Positions 36,123 through 43,856 of a DNA stretch of 64,000 nucleotides are shown here, piece after piece; positions within the stretch are counted from its first letter, which is position 1, and each line of letters opens with the position of its first letter. The notes under the pieces were generated by a model. That model did not search any database. It saw only the letters and a list, made by a program, of their open reading frames with translations, and had not been told where the DNA came from. The stretch covers positions 62,001 to 126,000 of the forward strand of contig CAVWDE010000004.1 in NCBI GenBank assembly GCA_963753685.1, in the 5' to 3' direction. The position numbers were made by a program, and so were the translations under genes. The DNA comes from DATAOG01 sp963753685 (GTDB lineage: Bacteria; Pseudomonadota; Alphaproteobacteria; Geminicoccales; Geminicoccaceae).

Positions 36123-37695
36123 GGAACGAGCGCGGCGCGCGAAAAAGCCGCCGAAGCCGACGGCGACCGACCCGATCGAGCGCGAGTATCGCCGACTTGC
36201 GCTCGCGGTCGGCGACGTCACCGGCTTCCGGCTCTACGTCGCGACCTACAACGACCCGCGCTTGCGCGATCGCCTGATCGAACGGCTCCAGGTCGAGCAG
36301 GTATCGCAGAAGTTCTGCATCACGAGGCTCGACCTCAGCGGCTGCGACCGGGAGAGCAGCCTCGCCCGCCTGTTGCGGGAGCACATCGAGAGGACGCGCC
36401 CCGAGGCGGGCTGGCGGCAGGCGGTCATGGTCACGGGCCTCGAGGACCTGCTCGACTACGGTCGCGAGGCGGACATGCGGTTCGTGGAGACGGCCAACCT
36501 GCAGCGCGACGTCCTGCCAACGTCGGCGCCGGTGGCGGTCGTGCTCTGGCTGCCGCCATTGGCCGCGGCCGCGTTTCCGTGGGCCGCTCCCGACCTCTGG
36601 CATTGGCGCGGTGCCAGCTTCGACTTCACCGCTGTGGCTGGGGAGCGGGTCGAGTTGCTGCGCGACCTCGTCGCCATGCCGTACGAGCGCGAGCTAGGGC
36701 CGTCCGGCGACAAGCGCCGCGAGCGGGCCGCGATGCTCCAGGAACTCCTCGCCGAGCTCGACAAGAGCGGGCCGCCCAGATCCCCGCGCGAGGCCGCCGA
36801 ACGAGCCGACTTGCTCGGGCAATTGGGCCAGACCAATCTCGACCTCGGGCGTGGGCGCGAGGCGCCGCCGCTGTTCGAACGGCAGCTTGCCCTCGCGCGC
36901 GAGATCGGCGACCGGTGGGGTGAGAGCTACGCGCTCGGCAATCTGGGCAATGCCTATGCTGCTCTGGGCAACCCGCGGCGGGCGATCGAGCACCACGAGC
37001 AGTACCTTCGGATCGCGCGCGAGATCGGCGACCGGCGCGGCGAGAGCGCCGCGCTCGGCAACCTGGGCAATGCCTATGCCGCGCTGGGTGAGCCGCGGCG
37101 GGCGATCGAGCACCGCGAGCAGCACCTCAGGCTCGCGCGCGAGATCGGCGACCGGCGCGGCGAGAGCATTGCACTCGGCAATCTGGGCACAACCTATGCT
37201 GATCTGGGCGAGCTGCGGCGGGCGATCGAGCACCACGAGCAGCACCTCAGGATCGCGCGCGAGATCGGCGACCGGCAAGGGGAAGGCTACGCGCTCGGCA
37301 ACCTGGGCATTGCCTATGCCGCTCTGGGCGAGCCGCAACGGGCGATCGAGTACTATGAGCAGGTGCTCGCGATCGTGCGCGAGATCGACGATCGGCGGGG
37401 CGAGGGCTACGCGCTCGGCAATCTGGGCAATGCCTATGCCGCTTTGGGCGAGCCGCGGCGGGCGATCGAGCGCTTTGAGCAGGTGCTCACGATCGCGCGC
37501 GAGATCGGCGATCGGCAAGGCGAGGGCAATGCTCTCGCTAACTTGGCGCTGGCCCTGGACGCACTGGGCGAGCGAGGTGAGGCAACGGAGCGGATGGAGG
37601 CAGCCCTCGTAGTCCGAGAGCAGATCGGCGCGAAGCATCTTGCCGAGCAAGCCCGTACCAAGCTCGCCGAATGGCAGAGCAAAGGCGGCGACTGA
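36103..37695 (+). CDS. TPR-repeat protein with NTPase-like N-terminal domain, second gene of the module
   Basis: A 530-residue protein. Residues 1-200 resemble a degenerate ATPase: VTGFRLYVATYNDP, then AVMVTGLEDLLDY and APVAVVLWLPPLAAA, but there is no Walker A. A segment WAAPDLWHWRGASFDF closes this part. Residues 225-490 are at least six tetratricopeptide repeats of 40 residues (ALGNLGNAYAALGEPRRAIE in each), nearly identical at DNA level. The ATG at 36103 overlaps the ATPase gene, so the two products are probably made together and interact. The TPR array is likely the recognition surface, as in STAND sensors, although here ATPase and repeats are on separate proteins. Confidence 0.75.
   Translation: MPSVQAKERARRAKKPPKPTATDPIEREYRRLALAVGDVTGFRLYVATYNDPRLRDRLIERLQVEQVSQKFCITRLDLSGCDRESSLARLLREHIERTRPEAGWRQAVMVTGLEDLLDYGREADMRFVETANLQRDVLPTSAPVAVVLWLPPLAAAAFPWAAPDLWHWRGASFDFTAVAGERVELLRDLVAMPYERELGPSGDKRRERAAMLQELLAELDKSGPPRSPREAAERADLLGQLGQTNLDLGRGREAPPLFERQLALAREIGDRWGESYALGNLGNAYAALGNPRRAIEHHEQYLRIAREIGDRRGESAALGNLGNAYAALGEPRRAIEHREQHLRLAREIGDRRGESIALGNLGTTYADLGELRRAIEHHEQHLRIAREIGDRQGEGYALGNLGIAYAALGEPQRAIEYYEQVLAIVREIDDRRGEGYALGNLGNAYAALGEPRRAIERFEQVLTIAREIGDRQGEGNALANLALALDALGERGEATERMEAALVVREQIGAKHLAEQARTKLAEWQSKGGD
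36901..37560 (+). repeat. 120-bp tandem repeats encoding TPR units
   Basis: Copies begin at 36901, 37021, 37141, 37261, 37381 and 37501 (the last partial in similarity), each starting GAGATCGGCGACCGG or a one- to two-base variant. Each encodes one 40-residue TPR. Close DNA identity between copies implies recent duplication or ongoing gene conversion. Confidence 0.95.
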
Positions 37696-37699
37696 GGGC

Positions 37700-38620
37700 T
37701 CAGCGTTTGCCGAGCACGGCTTCGCGGTAGAAGACGAAGAGGCCGCTGGCGATGATCACGGTGCAGCCGGCGAGCATCCAGGCGTCGGGCAGGTCGCCAA
37801 ATACGAAAAAGCCGAGGATCAGGGCCCAGAGGATCTGGCTGTAGGTGAAGGGCGCGATCAGGGAGGCGGGCGCGATCACCAGCGCCCGGATCAGGATCAG
37901 GTGGCCGAGCGCGCCGAGCGCGCCGATCGCCGCCATCCAGAGCCAGTCGAGGGGGGCGACCGGCTGCCAGTAGAAGGGTACGATAAGCGTCATCGCGACG
38001 GCGCCGACCCAGGCGAGGTAGAACAGCATGACGAAGGGGGTCTCGCACGGGTCGACGCTGATCATGCGCGTGAAGATCTGGTAGACGGCAAAGCAGGCAG
38101 CCGTGATCAGCGGCAACAGCAGCTGCCAGGGGACGGCGCCGAAGCCCGGGCGGATCACGATCAGGACGCCCACGAAGCCCACGACCACGGCGCTCCAGCG
38201 GCGCCAGCCGACCCGCTCCTTGAGCAGCGGCACCGAGAGCGCGGTCACCAGCAGGGGGGCGGTGAAGGTGATCGCGTAGGCATCCGCCAGCGGCACGACG
38301 CTGATGGCGGCATACATGCACCCGGTCGAGACCAGCAGCAGGAGGCCGCGGCCGATCTGGAGTGCGTGGCGGCGGGTGCGGAGAAAACCCATGACGCCGA
38401 GGCGGGGCAGCATGACCAGCATCAGCGTGCACTGGAAGAAGTAGCGCGCCCAGACCACCTGCGCGAACGGGTAGCGCTGCATCAGGCTCTTGCCGATCGT
38501 GTCCATGAACGCGAACAGGCTGATCGCGAGCAGGGTGAGGCCGATGCCGAGCATGGCCCCGCCGCGCGTCGGCGCGCTTTGGAGCGCGCGCGGGGTCGCC
38601 TCCGCCGGGCGCTTGCGCAT
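37700..38620 (-). CDS. DMT-superfamily (EamA) transporter
   Basis: A 306-residue membrane protein with about ten helices in two EamA repeats (first about 25-145, second about 160-300). SLFAFMDTIGKSLMQRYPFAQVVWARY and PLADAYAITFTAPLLVTALS (core DAYAITFTAPLL) are typical of metabolite exporters of this superfamily. The Met at 38620 has GGGAG upstream and is preferred over 38641. Substrate unknown. It is convergent with the TPR gene with only 4 bp between the stops. Confidence 0.88.
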   Translation of the reverse strand: MRKRPAEATPRALQSAPTRGGAMLGIGLTLLAISLFAFMDTIGKSLMQRYPFAQVVWARYFFQCTLMLVMLPRLGVMGFLRTRRHALQIGRGLLLLVSTGCMYAAISVVPLADAYAITFTAPLLVTALSVPLLKERVGWRRWSAVVVGFVGVLIVIRPGFGAVPWQLLLPLITAACFAVYQIFTRMISVDPCETPFVMLFYLAWVGAVAMTLIVPFYWQPVAPLDWLWMAAIGALGALGHLILIRALVIAPASLIAPFTYSQILWALILGFFVFGDLPDAWMLAGCTVIIASGLFVFYREAVLGKR

Positions 38621-38734
38621 GCCTTCTCCCACCATCCCCAACCCTGTCGTCCTTCCCCGTGGTCCGCGCCAACGCCGGCGCCGAGGCTTGCGCGGGGCGC
38701 TGAACTAAACTAAGTCTGGTCAAGGAGCTCCCCG

Positions 38735-38977
38735 ATGCGCATGGTCAACATCCACACCGCCAAGACCCATCTATCACGGCTGATCAACGAGGTCGCGGCC
38801 GGCGAGGAGATCGTCATCGCCAAGGCCGGCAAGCCGGTCGCGCGCCTGCTGCCGTATGCGCCGCAGCGCGAACCGCGCGTGCCGGGCCTGATGAAGGGCA
38901 AGATCTGGATCGCGGACGATTTCGACGACCCCCTGCCTGAGGAGATCATGGCCGCCTTTCGCGGCGAGCGGCCGTGA
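38735..38977 (+). CDS. Phd/YefM-family antitoxin
   Basis: An 80-residue antitoxin: VNIHTAKTHLSRLINEVAAG and EIVIAKAGKPVARLLPY form the dimeric DNA-binding Phd fold. The C-terminal DDFDDPLPEEIMAAFRGE is the toxin-binding tail. AAGGAG lies 8 bp before the ATG. It overlaps the PIN toxin by ATGA-type coupling (38974-38977). Confidence 0.93.
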   Translation: MRMVNIHTAKTHLSRLINEVAAGEEIVIAKAGKPVARLLPYAPQREPRVPGLMKGKIWIADDFDDPLPEEIMAAFRGERP

Positions 38978-39354
38978 GATGCCTGCTCGACACTCACGTC
39001 CTGCTGTGGTGGATCGAGGATGATCCCAAGCTTAGGCCGCGAGTGCGGGCCATCATCACCGACCCTGACAATGAGATCGTCGTGAGCGCAGCCACCATCT
39101 GGGAGGCCGCGATCAAACGCGCGCTCGGCAAGCTTCGCTTCGAGACCCCGGTCCTCCTGGACACCCTCGGCCGGGGCGGCATTCGCGTCCTGCCGATCAC
39201 CGCCGAACATGCGCTGGCCGCCGGTGATCTGCCCCGCCATCACGACGATCCGTTCGATCGGATGCTGGTCGCGCAGGCGATCGCCGAGGGCTTCACGCTG
39301 ATCACCGGCGACCCGTGGCTGCGCTCCTATCGGGTCGCGCTCGTCCGGGCCTGA
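38974..39354 (+). CDS. vapC: PIN-domain toxin, VapC-like
   Basis: A 126-residue PIN RNase of the subgroup paired with Phd antitoxins. CLLDTHVLLWWIEDDPKL has the first Asp, VVSAATIWEAAIKRALGKL has the Glu, and HHDDPFDRMLVAQAIAEG plus LITGDPWL hold the remaining acidic residues. The start overlaps the antitoxin stop. Confidence 0.93.
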   Translation: MRCLLDTHVLLWWIEDDPKLRPRVRAIITDPDNEIVVSAATIWEAAIKRALGKLRFETPVLLDTLGRGGIRVLPITAEHALAAGDLPRHHDDPFDRMLVAQAIAEGFTLITGDPWLRSYRVALVRA

Positions 39355-39405
39355 CCGATGCACCAGGCTGGCGGCCAGAGCGCGCAGGGCTTAGGCTGAC
39401 TTCCG

Positions 39406-40749
39406 ATGGCCAGGCCTGATCCCTTCCGCATCGGCACCGGCGCCGGGTTCTCGGCCGACCGGCTGGATCCGGCGGTCGAGCTGGTGGCCAAGGGCCGGCT
39501 CGATGCGATCGTGTTCGAGTGCATCGGCGAGCGCACGCTGGCGTTCGGGCATCGCGACCGCATGGCCGATCCCGGGGCCGGCTACAACCCCCTGCTCGAG
39601 CGGCGCCTGCGCGCGGTGCTGCCGCTGTGCGCCGCGCAGGGCACCCGGCTGATCACCAACATGGGGGTCGCCAATCCCAGAGGTGCTGCTGAGAAAACCG
39701 CCGAAGTCGCGCGCGCTCTGGGGCTGTCCGGGCTTCGGATCGCGGCGCTGGAAGGCGACGACGTGAGCGCGCTGATCGGCCCGGACACGGCCCTGCCCGA
39801 GTCCGGCATGACGGTCGGCGAGGTCGGCAGGCGGCTGGTCGGGGCGAACGCCTATCTCGGCGCCGATGCGATCCTGCCGGCGCTCGAGGCGGGAGCGGAC
39901 GTCGTGATCACCGGCCGGGTCGCCGATCCAAGCCTTTTTCTCGCACCCCTGCGGCACGCGTTCGGCTGGGCGGAGGACGACTGGCCGAGCCTCGGCGCCG
40001 GCACGCTTGCGGGTCACCTGATGGAGTGCGCGGCCCAGATCACCGGCGGTTACTTCGCCGATCCCGGCTACAAGGACGTGCCGGGCCTCGCGCGGGTCGG
40101 CTTCCCGATCGCCGAGGTCGCGGCCGACGGCAGTGCTGTGATCACCAAGCTTGCGGACGCGGGCGGGCTGGTCAGCGAGCGCACGGTCAAGGAGCAGCTG
40201 CTCTACGAGGTCCACGACCCGGCGGCCTACGTGACGCCGGACGTGGTCGCCGACTTCAGTCGGGTGCGGGTCCGCGAGCGCGCAAAGGATCGGGTCGAGG
40301 TCAGCGGCGCGGGCGGCGCCAGGCGGCCGGAGCGGCTCAAGGTCACGGTCGCGTTCGATGGCGGGCTGCTCGTCGAGGCCGGGATCTCCTATGCCGGACC
40401 GGGGGCCAGAGAGCGGGCAGCGCTCGCCGGCAGGGTCGTCGAGGAGCGCATGGTCGCGCTGCACGGCTGCAACGCGCCGCTCAGGCTCGATCTGATCGGG
40501 GTCAGCGCGCTGCATGGCACGGCGACCCTCTATCCGAGCGACGCGCAGGATGTGCGTCTGCGGGCGGCGCTGCGGGCGAGCTCGCGCGAGCAGGCGGAGC
40601 TTTTGCTCTGGGAGGTCGAATCGCTGCTCTGCTGCGGCCCCGCGGGCGGCGGCGGCTACCGCGGCCAGATCACGCCCTCGGTGATCACCCACAGCGCCTA
40701 TCTGGAGCGCGCCAAGGTTCCTGCCCGCATCGAGATCATCGCGGCATGA
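39406..40749 (+). CDS. AtuA-like protein (DUF1446 family)
   Basis: A 447-residue member of the acyclic terpene utilisation AtuA/DUF1446 family. IGTGAGFSADRLDPAVELV, then LITNMGVANPRGAAEK and ITGRVADPSLFLAPL are family hallmarks. Members occur in acyl-CoA and terpenoid catabolic loci, but their reaction is poorly defined. The following 107-residue gene matches the small C-terminal domain of longer AtuA proteins, so function is here split over two overlapping genes (ATGA). Confidence 0.85.
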   Translation: MARPDPFRIGTGAGFSADRLDPAVELVAKGRLDAIVFECIGERTLAFGHRDRMADPGAGYNPLLERRLRAVLPLCAAQGTRLITNMGVANPRGAAEKTAEVARALGLSGLRIAALEGDDVSALIGPDTALPESGMTVGEVGRRLVGANAYLGADAILPALEAGADVVITGRVADPSLFLAPLRHAFGWAEDDWPSLGAGTLAGHLMECAAQITGGYFADPGYKDVPGLARVGFPIAEVAADGSAVITKLADAGGLVSERTVKEQLLYEVHDPAAYVTPDVVADFSRVRVRERAKDRVEVSGAGGARRPERLKVTVAFDGGLLVEAGISYAGPGARERAALAGRVVEERMVALHGCNAPLRLDLIGVSALHGTATLYPSDAQDVRLRAALRASSREQAELLLWEVESLLCCGPAGGGGYRGQITPSVITHSAYLERAKVPARIEIIAA

Positions 40750-41069
40750 GCCGGCGGGTGCTGCTGCGCGCGATCGCGCATGCGCGCGCGGGCGACAAGG
40801 GCAACCGCTCGAATGTCGCGGTCTACGCCTACGAGCAGCGCCATTTCGGGGCGCTCAAGGCACAGCTCACGCCCGAGCGTCTCAAGGCCGAGTTCCCGCG
40901 GCTGCTCCAGGGGCCGGTGCAGCGCTTTGCGCTCGACCACCTCTGCGCGCTCAACTTCGTCATGGACCAGGCGCTCGAGGGCGGCGTCAACGAGTCCCTG
41001 AACCTCGACGCCCACGGCAAGTCCTGGAGTTTTCTCCTGCTTGGCCTCGAGGTCGAGATCGACGACTGA
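40746..41069 (+). CDS. AtuA small domain protein
   Basis: A 107-residue protein: LRAIAHARAGDKGNRSNVAV and ALNFVMDQALEGGVNESLNLDAHGK (core GGVNESLNLDAHGK) are the features of the ferredoxin-like C-terminal domain of AtuA proteins. It has no Cys cluster, so it does not carry iron-sulfur. Its ATG overlaps the preceding AtuA stop by 4 bp and the two are likely one complex. Confidence 0.8.
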   Translation: MSRRVLLRAIAHARAGDKGNRSNVAVYAYEQRHFGALKAQLTPERLKAEFPRLLQGPVQRFALDHLCALNFVMDQALEGGVNESLNLDAHGKSWSFLLLGLEVEIDD

Positions 41070-41083
41070 GCGCCGGCGAGCGC

Positions 41084-42365
41084 GTGCGCGAGCTGTTCCA
41101 CAACCCGGGCTTCGTCCGCCTCTGGTCGAGCGGCATCCTGTGCGGCGCGCTGCGCTGGCTGGAGCTGCTGGCGATCGGCCTGTTCGTCCTGGAGCGCACC
41201 GGCTCGCCCCTTTTGGTCGCGGTGCTGACCCTGGTGCGCATGGCGCCGATGCTGCTGTTCGGCATCCCGGCGGGCGCGCTCGCCGATCGCTATGATCGCC
41301 GTCACCTGCTGATCATCAGCCTGGCCGTGCTGGCACTCGCCTCGGCGATCCTGGCCGTGCTCGCGCTGACCGGCCGGATCGCGATCTGGCAGGTGGCGCT
41401 CGGCGCGTTCCTGAACGGCATGTTCTGGTCGACCGAGTTCCCGGTCCGCCGGACCATGCTCGGCGAGCTGGTCGGCCCCGCCCTGCTGAGCCGCGCGATG
41501 GCCCTGGAATCCGCGACCAGCAACGCCACCCGGATGGTCGGGCCGGGGCTCGGCGGGGTGCTGCTGGAAGCGAGCGGGCTGGCCGGCGTCTACCTCTTGG
41601 GCGCACTCCTCTATACCGGCGCGGCGGTCCTCGTGCTGCAGATCGTCTATCGCCAGGCCCGCCCGGTCGGTACGGCCGCATCCCTGATCGCGATGCTGGC
41701 CGAGGGCTGGCGCTTCGCCAAGGCCGAGCGACTGATCCTGGGCGCGCTGGCGGTCACCGTGATCGTCAATCTCTGGGGCTTTGCCTACATCACCATGGTG
41801 CCGGTGATCGGCCAGCGCGTGCTGCATCTGACGCCGGCGCTGATCGGGGTCCTGATGTCGACCGAGGGCTTCGGTGCCCTGCTCGGCGCGCTGCTGGTCG
41901 GCCGCACCGACCGGCCGGGCCGCTACACCCAGATCTACACCCTCTCGTCGCTCCTCTTCCTGCTCGCGGTGCTGGCGTTCGCGCTGTCGTCGCTGGTCCC
42001 CTTGTCGTTCGCGCTGATCCTCGTCTGCGGCATCGGCATCGCGGGCTTCTCGGTGATGCAGAGCACGATCCTGTTCCTGGCGGCCCCGGCTCATCTGCGC
42101 TCACGCCTGATGGGCCTCTTGACGGTCGCGATCGGCGCCGGCCCGATCGGCATGCTGCACGTCGGCCTGCTCGCCAATTGGCTCGGCGCCCCCAATGCGG
42201 TCGCCCTGATCGCGCTCGAGGGCCTGGTTGCGCTCGGAGTTCTCGGCGCTGATCTGGCCGGAGCTCCGCCGTCCGGTGGCACTCGCGCCGGAGCCGGCTC
42301 AGTCCGCGGGCGCGACGTCGAGCCGGACCGCGATGCCTTCGAGCTCGGCGGACGGCGCCGGGTAG
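41084..42365 (+). CDS. MFS transporter, EntS/DUF894-like (frameshifted near 3' end)
   Basis: A roughly 426-residue, twelve-helix major facilitator of the MFS_3 group (EntS-like exporters). FRIENDLY landmarks are LFHNPGFVRLWSSGI at the N-terminus, GALADRYDRRHLL as the A-like motif, and EFPVRRTMLGELVG. The reading frame carries on through the opposite-strand hydrolase gene to 43132, which is implausible. Removing one G at 42246-42247 gives VLALIWPELRRPVALA, the usual WPELR ending of these proteins, and a stop at 42363-42365. The corrected tail overlaps the convergent gene by 67 bp. GTG start; substrate unknown. Confidence 0.82.
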
Positions 42366-43102
42366 CGCGCCATCACGAGCGGGTCGTGGCCGGGCACGAT
42401 GTGCTGCTCGCTGGCGGCGAGCCGACGGCATTTGCGGTGGCCTTCGAGCATCTCGCCGACATGGAGCACGATCGGGAACGGGTTGCCGGTCGCCATGTTG
42501 GCGTAGAAGTGGGCGGCATCCGAGGCGACCACGACCCAGCCGCGCCGGGTGAACACGCGCACGAACTGGAGGCCGTGGCTGTGGCCGCCGACCAGGTGCA
42601 GGCTGATGCCGGACGCGAGCTCCTCGTCGCCGTCGTGGAAGTCGACCCGGCCGCGGTAGAGCTCGCGCACCATGCCGGTCACGTTCTCGACGTCGAACGG
42701 CATGCGCAGGCGCCCGTGGCACATGTAGCGGCCGGTAGCGTAGGCCATCTCCCGGTCCTGCAGGTGGAAGGTCGCACTGGGAAAGATCTCGAAGTTGCCG
42801 ACGTGGTCGTAGTGCAGATGGGTGATGATCACGTCCTCGACCTCGCCGGCGTCGATCCCGAGTGCTGCCAGGCCCGTCTTCGGGTTGCGGATGATCTTGC
42901 GGTCGCGGCGCCGGCCGGTCTCTTCGGAAAAACCCGTGTCGATCACGAAGGTGCGCTCCGCGGACTTCGCCACCCAGACGAAATAGTCGAGCGGCCCGGG
43001 CCCGTCGTGGACGTCGTCGCGGAACACGAAGTTGTCGAACGCCGGGCGCTCGTGATGGGCGTATTTGACGGCGAACAGCTCGTAAGTCGTCGGGTCCGAC
43101 AT
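42299..43102 (-). CDS. Metallo-beta-lactamase-fold hydrolase, N-acyl homoserine lactonase-like
   Basis: A 267-residue MBL-fold enzyme. The metal-binding HLHYDHVGN motif is intact, followed by GGHSHG, VASDAAHFY and VPGHDP as later ligands. Overall pattern is that of the AttM/AiiB lactonase group. Quorum-signal lactones are possible substrates, but lactones from ring degradation (for example pyridoxolactone) fit equally. The Met at 43102 with GGGAGG upstream is chosen. Confidence 0.85.
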   Translation of the reverse strand: MSDPTTYELFAVKYAHHERPAFDNFVFRDDVHDGPGPLDYFVWVAKSAERTFVIDTGFSEETGRRRDRKIIRNPKTGLAALGIDAGEVEDVIITHLHYDHVGNFEIFPSATFHLQDREMAYATGRYMCHGRLRMPFDVENVTGMVRELYRGRVDFHDGDEELASGISLHLVGGHSHGLQFVRVFTRRGWVVVASDAAHFYANMATGNPFPIVLHVGEMLEGHRKCRRLAASEQHIVPGHDPLVMARYPAPSAELEGIAVRLDVAPAD

Positions 43103-43195
43103 GGGGCCTCCCTGCAAGGCTCGAGCGCCTGACCGGCGCGGATTGGCGAGGGACGATTATGGCGGCCGGATTCGGCCGCGCCAAGGCGCCGTGGG

Positions 43196-43233
43196 TTGAC
43201 ATGCCCGGCGCATGAGCGCATGTGTTGCACATG
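43196..43233 (+). promoter_or_regulatory. Promoter with palindromic operator at the FitA-like antitoxin start
   Basis: TTGACA (43196-43201) is followed by a 17-bp spacer and CATGTG (43219-43224). The same CATGTG begins the perfect palindrome CATGTGTTGCACATG (43219-43233), whose last three bases are the ATG start. A start site 7 bp after the -10 would be at 43231, the A of ATG, predicting a leaderless mRNA. Antitoxin binding to the palindrome would block both promoter and start, a compact autorepression. Confidence 0.55.
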
Positions 43234-43464
43234 TCCAAAATGATCCAGATCCGCCACGTTCCGGACGAGGTGCATCGGGCGCTGAAGATCCGCGCCGCCC
43301 AGGAAGGCATGAGTCTCTCCGACTTCCTGCGCCGCGAGGTCACCAGGGTTGCCGGCACCCTGACCCTGAAGGAAGCGCTCGAGCGCGCGCGCAGTCGTGG
43401 CCCGGTCGAGCTTGACGAGGACCCCGTGGTCACCATTCGCAAGCTGCGCGGCCCCTTGCCTTGA
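43231..43464 (+). CDS. FitA-like antitoxin (ribbon-helix-helix)
   Basis: A 77-residue protein with MIQIRHVPDEVHRALKIRAA as the DNA-binding strand and first helix, then GMSLSDFLRREVTRVAG as second helix: a FitA/VapB-type ribbon-helix-helix. The C-terminus ELDEDPVVTIRKLRG would bind the toxin. ATG 43231 is chosen because it coincides with the predicted transcription start. The stop overlaps the toxin TTG start. Confidence 0.9.
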   Translation: MSKMIQIRHVPDEVHRALKIRAAQEGMSLSDFLRREVTRVAGTLTLKEALERARSRGPVELDEDPVVTIRKLRGPLP

Positions 43465-43856
43465 TCGTTGTCGACGCGTCGGTCGTCGTCGATCTCCTGC
43501 TCGACCGGACGCGGCCGTCGAGGCAGCTCGCGGCTCGCTTCGAGGCGGAGACCTCGCCCCTCGCCGCGCCGCACCTCATCGATGCCGAGGTCGGGCATGT
43601 CTTGCGCCGGGCGGTCCTGCGCGGCGAGTTGACAGCAGCTCTGGCGCTTGCCGCGCTGAGTGATCTGGTCTCGCTTCAGATCGAGCGCTTCGACCATGGA
43701 TCGTTGATCGTGCGCGCCTTCGAACTGCGCGACAACGCTTCCTTCTACGATGCCTTGTATCTGGCGCTTGCCGAAGTCCTTGGCGTGACCTTGCTGACCC
43801 GCGATCGGGCGCTTGCGCGGGTCCCCGGGGTCAGGGCGATGATCGAGGTGATCTAG
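43461..43856 (+). CDS. vapC: PIN-domain toxin, VapC/FitB-like
   Basis: A 131-residue PIN RNase: IVVDASVVVDLLLDR (first Asp), HLIDAEVGHVLRRAV (Glu), and YDALYLALAEVLG with LLTRDRAL (acidic residues) are all present. TTG start overlaps the antitoxin stop. Its TAG stop lies in CTAG (43853-43856), which also holds the stop of the convergent CoA-transferase gene. Confidence 0.92.
   Translation: MIVVDASVVVDLLLDRTRPSRQLAARFEAETSPLAAPHLIDAEVGHVLRRAVLRGELTAALALAALSDLVSLQIERFDHGSLIVRAFELRDNASFYDALYLALAEVLGVTLLTRDRALARVPGVRAMIEVI

Noticed and set aside
42366..43132. MFS transporter with a long hydrophilic C-terminal domain
   Set aside because: The extension is antisense to the metallo-beta-lactamase-fold gene and disappears when one surplus base is removed, which restores the usual WPELR ending.
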